Positions 21,479 to 30,332 of a stretch of DNA of 64,000 nt are shown in pieces. Position numbers and translations under genes: made by a program. Location of the stretch: assembly GCF_901709675.1 (NCBI RefSeq), contig NC_051093.1:310001-374000 (forward strand), written 5' to 3'. This DNA is from Syngnathus acus (taxonomy: Eukaryota; Chordata; Actinopteri; Syngnathiformes; Syngnathidae). Each line of letters starts with the position of its first letter. The first letter of the stretch is position 1. The notes under the pieces are model-generated. The model worked only from the letters and a program-made list of their open reading frames with translations. It made no database searches and was not told the DNA's origin.

Positions 21479-21639
21479 TATTCATATTTCTGGAGAATGC
21501 CACTTCATAAGCCCTGGAGGGTTTTTTAGACATTCTCCATCATTTATTTAATCTATGTACATTTTAAATTGTTTTTGTATGTGAAAACAAACAAACAAAC
21601 AAACAAACAAACCCAAGCCCCTCTCACTCTGCTCCACTG

Positions 21640-22968
21640 GCTCAGACGGTGGCTTTAACTGCTCCACTCTCCGAGCCCACCTCCCACTCCGACGAGCTCG
21701 AGGTTAACGTCGCCGGTTGATGGGGCGCCATGTCACGTCAGCACTGTGGGAATTGCGGCTCTTCGTCACACCCTACATGCGCGCCTGCAGAGATGGTTCA
21801 GAGGTCCCAGTGGTGTGGACTTCTCCAGAGTCTGCTGCTCTGCACCCACCCCTGCCAGCCTCAGGTCTCGCTCATCCACTGCTTCTAGCCACACCACCAT
21901 CCACTCTGTGGGTTCCAGTACGAAGCCGTTTAAGTGGTGCACAATGGAGCTGGATAATGTGTGCCTGCCACTGCTGCTGGACACTGCAGCCTCCAGGTCC
22001 CTTCTGAATGTATCCACGGTCCGTCGGCTCTTTCCGCGACTGAAAATTGAGCCGGGTGCAGAGGACCTGTACAGCTATGTGCAGGTTAAAATTGGCATGG
22101 TTGGGACTGCCACCTTTGCGGTGTGCTACGGCTCCAGAACTCTCCCTGCATTCACCTTTCAGGTGTCTCGCCATGGGAGCAACCTCCTTGGATCTTCATT
22201 CTTGTGGGATTCTGTTTTGTGCCCTGGGCTTCTCCATCACGGACATCTTTGGCGCCACCATACTGGGTATGTACCCGCTGCCCACAACAGAGGAGCTCTC
22301 GGCCAAGTTTCACGGCTCAGTGGTCTTTTCGAAGCTTGATCTCCGCCAGGGCTACCTGCAGGTTCCCCTGCACCCAGAAAGTCGCGACCTCACCTCTTTC
22401 ATTACGCACATGGGGGTCTTCAGGTACATGCGCATGCCTTTTGGACTTAGCTCCGTCCCCAGCTGTTTCCCAAAGATCATGACCACTATCTTCGCTGGCA
22501 TCCCGGGCGTGGTCGTGTACCTGGATGCGTCCTCCATCAAGTTCGTGGGCATCCGTCTGACCGCCAATGGCCTCAGCCCGCTACACCAACATTGATGCAA
22601 TCCTGCCTGAGCCCACCTGCCCGGCGCAACTGTCCTCATTCCTGGGAATGACTGCATTCTACCTGCGTTCCGTCCCCCACTACTCCGAAACCACCGCACC
22701 ACTGGACGCCCTCCTCAAACAGGATGCGTTGTGGTCTTGGACTCCTGCCTGCTCCGCCGCAGTCTGAAGGCCCAGCTCACCTCTCCTCCTGTGCTTGCCC
22801 ACTTTGATCTGCAGAGTGACCTGTGACGCGTCCTGTCCCAGCTCCACGGGGGATGGAACATCCTGTGGCGTTTGCCTCCAGGTCATTCACCCTGACTGAA
22901 CAGAAATACTCAGTCGGAGAGAGAGAAGCGCTGGCATGTGTTTGGGCATGCGAGAGGTGGCACATAAA
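21640..22968 (+). pseudogene. Ty3/gypsy gag-pol fragment, decayed
   Basis: Broken frames show a CCHC-like stretch (CGNCGSSSHPTCAP near 21740), a protease region (LLLDTAASRSLLN near 21966, DTG changed to DTA), then reverse transcriptase in another frame (YPLPTTEELSAKFHGSVVFS, LDLRQGYLQVPLHPES, FGLSSVPSCFPKIM, VVVYLD at 22510). After VVVYLD about 60 codons containing the rest of the YLDD region are missing, and an RNase H start follows (PAQLSSFLGMTAFYLRSVP, FTLTEQKYSVGEREALACVW). It ends near 22968 beside the rpl27 remnant. Not functional. Confidence 0.85.
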
Positions 22969-23029
22969 CACAATACTACTACAGAAGTTGTGTAAAATAT
23001 TACAGAACTCTCTGCCGATCACAAAAGGC

Positions 23030-24534
23030 TCCGCACAAAAAAAGATTTTAACAGTTTTATTAGTGAAATTGAAAATTTTAGAATATGAGCTTCTGGAAAA
23101 ACCACTTGTTCTTGCCTGTCTTGTACCTGCAAAAGAGCAGTGGACCCAATCAAGATGACACTAAGGTGAACTTAACAGGTTAGAACTTTCCATAAAAGGA
23201 AGCTCGGCTCTCTTCAAATTTCATTTTTGGACCTCTTAGCCAGCTTCTTATTACCCATGGTGGCGGTCACCTTGTGGGAGTAGCGGCCGATACCGGCCAC
23301 CAGGGCATGGCTCAAAGGCCGGTCAGTCGTGCCGTCGGCGATATTCTGATTCACACAAAATCGAAGAACCGCTTCATGTAAAAAACTATTCAAATGGAAT
23401 TACATTTGGTGCCTTGCGATAAACATTCAATATGTTTTGGTGTGTGCACCTCAGCCAATCGATTTGTCAGGTGGTTCGATGGTAAAGCGGCGGAGGGCAA
23501 ACAGGCAGACCGGAGAGCCAGGGGTCGTGGCGTAGGCGAGCAGCGTAGAATCAATACGCAATTTCACAGCCGTAGAGGTGACCAATTCGGGTGTAAATCG
23601 CGGGTTTTGTCACGATACGATATCATATCGATACAAAGAACCACGATACGATATTTGCCGATATCTTAAAGCCTGCTGTGATTCATTCACGATACATCAC
23701 GATATAGTGCTCCACGATCGATATTTTTATTTTTATTTTTTTAAATAAAAAATATAGAACAATATCCTGATTTATAACAATTCATACGCAAAATCAACAA
23801 GGTACTGCAAACTCTTTATTTAGGAAATTACAAGAGTATTGTAGTATACAAAGTGCTTATTTTAACACTGAACTTTATCAAATTCCTATATTTTTTCTCA
23901 TATAAGTAAAGAAAAATGAATATTCTTTCTTTTTTTGTAATACCATTAACTTTAAAGTGCATTACTGAACTATTTATTTACAATAATTTTAATTGTCCGT
24001 TGAGCCATCTTTTCTTTGGAATCCAAAGTGCTTCCAAACGAATGACTTGAAGCCCAAAGGGGAGCGAATTTCCTCGTCTTCTTGGACACTAGCCATAGCA
24101 CCAGCCCAGGAGCCGCGTAGTTGTCGGCTCCCCTTTCACGTGCCTGCTCTGCTCACAACACAACACGCCGCGTACTGCTCCCGAAAAGAGGAAGCAAGCA
24201 ACAATGAACTGGATTTCAAAATAAAGTCGCGTCTAATGTCCGAGGTCAAACACGGCGATATAAATCGATGTTTACGTTTAGCATTGATGCCAATAAATCG
24301 TAGAGCATTATATCGATTAATCGATGTGTATCGATGAATCGTTACACCCCTACTGACCAACATTGTCAAGCACTCAGGCTTGCTGACAGCAAGCTCCTTA
24401 AGAGCCTCCCCTTAACGAGCTTGATCAGCAGCACCTGTGGATCCTCAGCCACCCTGCTCACGGATGCCACCTGTGGACAGAAGAGAAAAACTCCCAGACC
24501 CTGACACTTTCCCAGGTTTCATGAACATGCCCAT
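23030..24534 (-). pseudogene. rpl27: Ribosomal protein L27 (eL27) pseudogene with introns
   Basis: Minus-strand pieces occur in gene order. At 24534-24505, after CCGTGCAG|AA, ATG starts MGMFMKPGKV (one change from the conserved eL27 start). At 23345-23226, after an AG, the frame reads [19 protein letters not shown], then [21 protein letters not shown]. At 23222-23208 KFEER is followed by an intron of about 80 bp ending TTTTGCAG, then YKTGKNKWFFQKLIF and a stop (23078). AATAAA follows at 23061-23056. eL27 is about 136 residues and part of the large ribosomal subunit. Here roughly 17 codons after GKV and about 50 between KRSK and KFEER are gone, so it cannot work. The retained intron shows a DNA-level copy, not a retrocopy. 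An hAT copy lies in its first internal gap. Confidence 0.85.
23586..24352 (-). mobile_element. hAT family A, copy 3
   Basis: It is like copies 1 and 2 but its first bases are TTCGGGTGTAA, so the left end is slightly damaged. The flanks are GTGACCAA (23578-23585) and CTGACCAA (24353-24360), an 8-bp duplication with one change. It lies inside the rpl27 pseudogene, between its first and next recognisable exon. Confidence 0.85.
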
Positions 24535-24555
24535 TTCTGCACGGTTGACAAGAAG

Positions 24556-25316
24556 TAGGGGTGTAACGATTCATCGATATACATCGATTAATCGATATAA
24601 TGCTCTACGATTTGTTGGCATCGATGCTAAACGTAAACATCGATCTATATCGCCCGTTTTTGACCTCGGACATTAGACGCGACTTTATTTTGAAATCCAG
24701 TTCATTGTTGCTTGCTTCCTCTTTCCGGGAGCAGTGCGCGGCGTGTTGTGTTGTGAGCAGAGCAGGCACGTGAAAGGGGAGGCGACAACTACGCGGCTCC
24801 TGGGCTGGTGCTATGGCTAGTGTCCAAGAAGACGAGGAAATTCGCTCCCCTTTGGGCTTCAAGTCATTCGTTTGGAAGCACTTTTTTTTTGCATTTGGAT
24901 TAGAACATATGGTCAAGGTGTAATGTTTACTACATTCATTATAAAGAACTTATTTTTGTTTTGTCATTAAATAGTTCAGTAATGCACTTTAAAGTTAATG
25001 GTATTACAATAAAAGAAAGAATATTCATTTTTCTTTACTTACTTATATGAGAAGAAATATAGGAATTTGATAAAGTTCCGTGTTAAAATAAGCACTTTGT
25101 ATACTACAATACTCTTGTAATTTCCTAAATAAAGAGTTTGCAGTACCTTGTTGATTTTGCGTATGAATTGTTATAAATCAGGATATTGTTCGATATCGAT
25201 CGTAGAGCACTATATCGTGATGTATCGTGAATGAATCACAGCAGGCTTTAAGATATCGGCAAATTTTGTATCGATATGATATCGTATCGTGACAAAACCC
25301 GCGATTTACACCCCTA
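24556..25316 (+). mobile_element. hAT family A, copy 4 (inverted)
   Basis: It is in the opposite orientation to the other three, with the perfect 8-bp duplication ACAAGAAG at 24548-24555 and 25317-25324. At 24813 the plus strand reads MASVQEDEEIRSPLGFKSF and VWKH, the transposase exon-1 start also seen in the minus strand of copies 1-3. It lies just upstream of the rpl27 start codon, in what would be its first intron. Confidence 0.92.
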
Positions 25317-25640
25317 ACAAGAAGCCATCAGCGAGGCATCGCTGCAACATTATAACAAGTAATCGAGTAGATGGAAGGAAGAAGGAACTGCGCGTAAAAT
25401 ATACGTCGCTTATGGCTAAGTTGGCACTAGCTATCGTGTGGTACAAACATGAGACCCATGCGACGTTAACTTCATAGAAATAAGTGGACACGTCTTCTAG
25501 CAGGTCCAAGTCAAAAGGTATATATTTAATAGCAAGCAGTGTGAAGTAGCATAAGTGTGGTAACAGGAAGGCTGCCATGTTGGAATCAACGCTGCCGAAT
25601 CTAAACGCAGCCGTAAATGCTCATTTAAACTAAAGAACAG
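25317..25640. other. No recognisable feature
   Basis: This stretch lies upstream of the rpl27 pseudogene (on its strand) and before the LINE at 25641. It may hold part of the old rpl27 first intron or promoter. I found no exon, repeat or RNA gene in it. Confidence 0.4.
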
Positions 25641-25980
25641 ACGTGTATTTGTAAACATAATATAATAGTATGATAATAGCTGTAACAGAAACATGGATGA
25701 ATGAGGAAAGATGGACTGATTTCGTATTGGAGGGTTATGAATTGCAATGCATAAATAGACCAAATAAAACAGGAGGAGGTGTTGCTCTATTTATTGAGAG
25801 CTCTCATCAATGTAAAATTATTAAGAGAATGTCAACCGCTATCGAAAATGTTTTGGAGTGCATTTCAATTAAAATCTGTATTGAAAAAAAGAAAAATATT
25901 ATTATTAGTTGTGTGTATCGGGCTCCAGGCTCTTGCCTCGAGACTTTTAGCAACTGGATAGACTCTACCTTTTCGCTCAC

Positions 25981-26408
25981 TGTTAGGGTTTGCAGAATAT
26001 CTTCATCGTATGATTATGTTGGAATGTAACCTGTAATAATTTACCTAGCTTGTCCTGTCTTAACAAAAGTAGTAGACCAAAGTGCTAAGATCTTTTCACC
26101 TGATTGACTAGCTGCAGAGGAAGCAATCAAAGTTGCTTTGTTTACACAAAGTCGTAAAAGGCCCCCTGCTGTGCTTTGATCAGCAGGGAAGCGGCTTCAC
26201 CCCATCCTGTGTTCCCACACCCCCACTTTCAACCCCACTCTGTTTCTTCTCAATAAATATGCACCTGATGAGGCCTGAGTCAGACTTCATTCGACCATCG
26301 CTGTAAGCACAGCGACGAGTGAACTCTCCACCTGCAGGTGTCTGAAACGACTAACTTGTCTCCAGTGTGGTTCTTGCAAAATAAGTTAGAGTGAGCACTA
26401 CCCTAACA
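25981..26408 (+). mobile_element. Solo LTR of the retroviral family
   Basis: A 428-bp LTR begins TGTTAGGGTTTGC and ends CTACCCTAACA, framed by the 5-bp duplication CTCAC at 25976-25980 and 26409-26413. LINE sequence continues on both sides, so this is a solo LTR. By my reading it differs from the LTR at 32212-32639 at one base (C/T in GACCATCGCTG/GACCATTGCTG). AATAAA is at 26252. The flanks match those of the provirus's right end exactly. Confidence 0.9.
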
Positions 26409-26586
26409 CTCACCTCAGATAAAATGATGTACATATATTTGTGGGGATTTCAATATTAATTTAATAAAAGCAAATGAACATAAACCCACCTATGAGTTTC
26501 TAAACACTATGTATTGTTTACACTTGCACCCTAAAAGTACAAGACTTACTAGAATAACATCTGCTACATTGATTGACAATATAGTT
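26409..26586 (+). repeat. Duplicate of LINE segment also found at 32640-34427
   Basis: From CTCACCTCAGATAAAATG to GACAATATAGTT this matches the segment right of the provirus, except that the Tc1 of the second copy is replaced here by the four extra bases of GATG-TACATA-TATTTG, and one A/T change near 26545. At 26587-26591 a short GCTTG precedes an abrupt jump into the end of a retroviral LTR. Confidence 0.9.
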
Positions 26587-26591
26587 GCTTG

Positions 26592-26648
26592 TAACTTGTC
26601 TCCAGTGTGGTTCTTGCAAAATAAGTTAGAGTGAGCACTACCCTAACA
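26592..26648 (+). mobile_element. Truncated 5' LTR, last 57 bp
   Basis: TAACTTGTCTCCAGTGTGGT through CTACCCTAACA is identical to the last 57 bp of the complete LTRs at 25981 and 32212. The first 371 bp are absent, and the join to LINE-derived sequence has no target duplication. Confidence 0.9.
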
Positions 26649-26651
26649 TTT

Positions 26652-26669
26652 TGGTGCCGAAACCCGGGA
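26652..26669 (+). promoter_or_regulatory. Primer-binding site, tRNA-Phe
   Basis: TGGTGCCGAAACCCGGGA, 3 bp after the LTR, is an exact 18-base complement of the vertebrate tRNA-Phe 3' end as I recall it. The host tRNA would prime minus-strand DNA synthesis here. Confidence 0.82.
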
Positions 26670-26858
26670 CCCTCATACCCGCCATCTGGCTGACGGAGGA
26701 CGACGCGCTGTACACCGTCGACGGACCAGCGTCCATTAGGAGGACCTGGTAAAGAAAGACCTGGGAAGGAAATTCTTCGCTGGGCCAGCGTCTTAGGTCT
26801 GCCTTCGTCTGACAGAGGTGGATTGACGGGATCCGGCAGTGCAACGAACCAGGGGACA

Positions 26859-26860
26859 AG
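26859..26860 (+). promoter_or_regulatory. Putative retroviral splice donor, copy 2
   Basis: GGGGACAA|GTAAGTT fits the donor consensus, lies upstream of gag and is identical to that of copy 1. Paired with the acceptor at 30079 it would make an env messenger. Confidence 0.6.
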
Positions 26861-26879
26861 TAAGTTAAAGAAAAAAGCG

Positions 26880-27055
26880 CTGACACGGCTTTGGTTTGTC
26901 CGAGCTATGAGGTACGGCTTTGGTTTGTCCGAGCTATGAGATACGGCTTTGGTTTGTCCGAGCTATGAGATACGGCTTTGGTTTGTCCTAGCTATGAGAT
27001 ACGGCTTTGGTTTGTCCGGGCTATGAGATACGGCTTTGGTTTTTCCAAGCTATGA
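26880..27055 (+). repeat. Leader tandem repeat of copy 2
   Basis: About six units of TACGGCTTTGGTTTGTC plus CGAGCTATGAGA with a period near 28-29 bp lie in the untranslated leader, matching four longer units in copy 1. The last unit in both copies has TTTTTCCAAGC in place of TTTGTCCGAGC. Confidence 0.88.
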
Positions 27056-27368
27056 AACAGCTGGGATTCTAGTCCCAGTGGAAGGAACGGGCTAAGAAAA
27101 GACAGAGTCTCTTTTTCCTAATTGAAGAAGGGCGTAGATTCTTTTTTTTTTTGTCCGTTCCTCCAAGCTGTTTGGGAGGGTTTTACACCCATCCTGGATA
27201 GGCCTAAAGATAAAAAGCGCTGGAGTTTGTGTGGTTGAGAGTGCGACTGGTAGGATAAATTGACTGCAAAGAGAAATTGGTGGAAGGTCAATTTTAACCT
27301 GCATTGAGGATCCTCAAAGAAAATAAAAATAAAAAATAAATTGTATGAACCTAAAATACCAAATTAAG

Positions 27369-28217
27369 ATGGGAAACAAAACCGGTAAATCCCTAGCTCT
27401 TGAAGGAGATGAGAAGTACATGGCGTGTAAATTTCTTAATTGTATGCAATACATGCCAAAGTGGAAGGAAAAGTATGGAGTAGAAGGGAAGTTGAAAGTT
27501 GAAGTGTGGAAGATAGTGGTTGATGTTTTGGAGGAGAGTGTAGATAGGAAAACAAAGGGACTGAAAAAGAAAAGAAAAGAGAGAGAGTTGAATTGTGCTA
27601 GACTATGGTTGAAGGCTTCACAAGAGAGATCTTGTGCAAAGAGTGCGAACTATATTTCGAAGACGAGCGAATTATGGTCATTTGGCAGGAATAAAACAGA
27701 AGCCTGGGGAAGATACTGATGATTTTCGCTTAAGATTTGAAAAAGAATTCAGGGTGCATAGTGGCACCCCATTCAATGATGCAGCTGAGAGTGCTTATCA
27801 GCAACGTCTTAAAAACGCGCTCATCACTGTTTCCCCCCCCCCCGACTTCGGCAACTGGGTGAGGAAACATTTGGTGGAAGTAGATATTGCAAGTGTGACA
27901 ACAACTATGCAATGGGCCAGACATGCTGAAAAAGTGATCAAAAGAGGCAAAGGTTCTGATGTATTTCATCTAGGCGATGATGATGATGTTGACCTAGATG
28001 AAGATACAACAGTCTTCTTTCATGGGTCCCAGCAGGCCAGAGGAAGAGGTAGAGGCCAACAAGGTCGCAGGCCTCCATATAATTCAAAATCCCCATCAGA
28101 TTCAGAGACCTGTTGGAACTGTGGGAAACGGGGACACTTCGCAAGAGAGTGTCGTCAGGCAAAACGACACCAATCCACCAGGAAGGGGCAGAGGAAAAGC
28201 CAAATTGTCAGCATGAC
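27369..28217 (+). pseudogene. gag, internally deleted and frameshifted
   Basis: ATG at 27369 starts MGNKTGKSLALEGDEKYMA, with glycine 2 suited to N-myristoylation. The matrix-like part runs to CARLWLKASQERSC. A deletion near 27630-27660 removes much of the capsid and shifts the frame; the second frame continues LAGIKQKPGEDTDDFRLRFE, VRKHLVEVDIASVTTT, an acidic stretch, an RGRGRGQQGRR stretch and one CCHC knuckle at 28111-28152 (CWNCGKRGHFAREC). Gag normally builds the particle and packages RNA through the knuckle. This product would be two unlinked pieces. Copy 1 has a different, larger deletion. Confidence 0.82.
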
Positions 28218-28329
28218 TAGATTCCTCCCCTGTGATCTCTTGTGCTCCTACAGAGGAAGAAATAACAGATGTCCATATGAAAGCAAGACATGTCATTGTC
28301 AGATTATTAGAACGTTTTTAGATTGTTAG

Positions 28330-29890
28330 AGCTCCTGTCCATGCAAGGAGTATGACAATGCTGTTGTATGCCCAATGACAAATGACCAGAGATCAAATTG
28401 TGTATGTACACTAAAGTTAAAATTTGCAAATCAAGTGGTAAATGAATGCGACTGGCTTCTAGAAGATAAATAAAAACTTAGAATGTGCTGTCCTCGTGTG
28501 CGTGGGAGGGACCAGCTCATGATCGACCACAGGAAATGGCCAGCCTGTGACGAATCATTGGTGCTGGGACCTACCTTACGCGCGCGAGGGCTGTGCATGG
28601 GTGTTAAAATGATGAAAATTGGCTAAACTTTTAGTGTACAGAAATTTGCTAGACTGTGGTCTATCCAATTTGCACCGCAGAACAGAAACGCTTTTGGAAG
28701 ATAAAAATGAGAGGAAAAGAGAGAAATCTGTTTGCGAGCAGAAACTGATCCACACTAGTGCATGTTAAGTAAGAAACGACAGAACATGCTTTCAGGAATT
28801 GGAAGAATCAAAATTGTGAATTTAAGACATTCACATTTAATAGAAATAATTGACTGGTTGTGTTATAAGATTATACAAACTTCTATATGCGAGCTGAATC
28901 TGAGAGATTGGGTTCTTCAAATTTAAAAACAAAGAAAAACTTCTGATTAATTTGCCAGCAGTTTTTTTTGTGTGTTGAGTTTTTTTTTGGATTGGTGGAT
29001 TGTTCTATCAGGGACCTTGAGTTGAAAATGGTATGTGAATGTTGTGTGGTGAGCTTGGATGAATCGGGACCGATGTGATAGAAAGACTCCTTCTTGGGGA
29101 CTGTGTGTGAGATGCAAATGAGCATTGATGACTGATTGCCTGGATGAAGGGAAAATACAGGTTGAATGGTTGACGTTATTGGACACTACTATCGAAAATT
29201 AGTAGAGCGACTTTGAAGAAAGAGTGATTTTGAGTACGTTAAATGCTAAGGAAGAAATAAATACATAAAGGAAATAAAAAGGTTGCTTTTGGATTGCTAA
29301 TTAACTAGGAGAAAAAAAAAAAAAAAAAAACCTGGAGAACCAGTAACACATGCAGAAGATGTGTGAACTGGGAAACTTAGAAGCGTTTTGGAAAGAAAGT
29401 CAAATTAAATGATGATAGAGTCATATGTGGTAAAGAACACATCCTCCCAAAAAGTTTGTCAAGGTGTGAGACATGGGCGTCGCCAAGCCTCAGAAGGTGG
29501 GGGAATGTTGTATAGAGAGTGGGAGATAAAAAAAGAAATATATATACAACGCTTTACTACATATAGATTCTCTAATACATATGGCGTTGTACCATTGAGT
29601 TAGATTTTCTTCTCAAACTTTTGCTGTAAACAATTGGAAGATGATTGAATAGTAACGGAAGAAGCCATGAGGAAGTGGTGTAGCTGTTTGGAAGGGCACG
29701 CGCTTATGCGTTTCCCTGGCTAATCGACATTATTTAACTGATAAGGGGATGGGCAAAGGAACCATCTGCTACAGGACTTAAGGTCCGTTCCCCCAGTAAC
29801 CAAGATCAGAGAATCTCCTTTAAAACAGGAGGCAATAAATGGGATAGCCTCTGTCATAAATGGTCTTTGGTCAGGAGGAGTCATTCGGAA
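28330..29890 (+). other. Non-coding filler in place of pol, copy 2
   Basis: About 1.56 kb where protease and RT should lie. No RT or protease motif can be read in any frame. It is collinear with copy 1. Purine-rich and low-complexity stretches occur (29304-29330 is A-rich). Whether it is ancient pol or captured sequence cannot be told by eye. Confidence 0.6.
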
Positions 29891-30250
29891 ATGCTCAAAC
29901 ACTTCTCGCAAACACTCTTATTTGCCCAATTCAAAATTTTTAAAATTGACTGGTGAATGATACAATATATGCAAGAAGCAGACGAAGAACAGTCCCTGGC
30001 AGATTACATGATCAGAACGCTCAGACTGACAGAGGTGTCAAATGCAAATTTACTGCCGCCTGATCTTTCATCCTCACAGGTCGACAACCCCATCATACCA
30101 GGAGACTGGGTCTACATCAAAGTCATCAAAAGAAGGAACTGGGCCACCCACGGTGGGAGGGACCATTCCAAGTCTTGCTGACTACCCCCACCGCAATGAA
30201 GATCGCTTAACGGCCCAGCTGGATTCACCTCAGCCACTGCAAGTTGCAGA
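29890..30250 (+). pseudogene. Integrase C-terminal remnant, copy 2
   Basis: A frame at 29957 reads MQEADEEQSLADYMIRTL, VSNANLLPPDL and IPGDWVYIKVIKRRNWAT, the gammaretroviral integrase C-terminal domain. A shift near 30150 follows, after which WEGPFQVLLTTPTAMKIA and the region up to env can be read in another frame. The catalytic core is absent. This tail is probably kept because it carries the env splice acceptor and overlaps the env leader. Confidence 0.8.
30079..30080 (+). promoter_or_regulatory. Putative env splice acceptor
   Basis: CTTTCATCCTCACAG|GTC has a pyrimidine tract and AG, lies in the integrase tail about 250 bp upstream of the env start, and has a counterpart in copy 1 (CTTTCTTCCCCACAG). 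Simple retroviruses place the env acceptor here. Confidence 0.55.
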
Positions 30251-30332
30251 GAGTGCTGGACCCCTAATTCGGAGTGGTGGGGAAGGCTAACTTCAAAGGG
30301 GTCCTATCGTTTGTTTAGGGTGGGACGTCTCA

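Larger units (their letters stand above)
18250..21612 (+). mobile_element. CR1/Jockey-type LINE, 5' truncated, interrupted twice
   Basis: The sequence starts within the RT palm, encodes the RT C-terminal half to 20141, and continues through an AT-rich 3' region to an (AAAC)n tail at 21585-21612. Two later insertions lie inside: hAT family A copy 2 (18950-19716) and an inverted-repeat element (20338-21478). Its left edge lies next to the TA-rich flank of hAT copy 1. Its clade within the CR1/Jockey group is not settled. Confidence 0.8.

Noticed and set aside
24437-24676. 79-codon plus-strand ORF near 24.4 kb
   Set aside because: It spans the antisense of rpl27 exon remnants and runs into an hAT end; it has no independent support.
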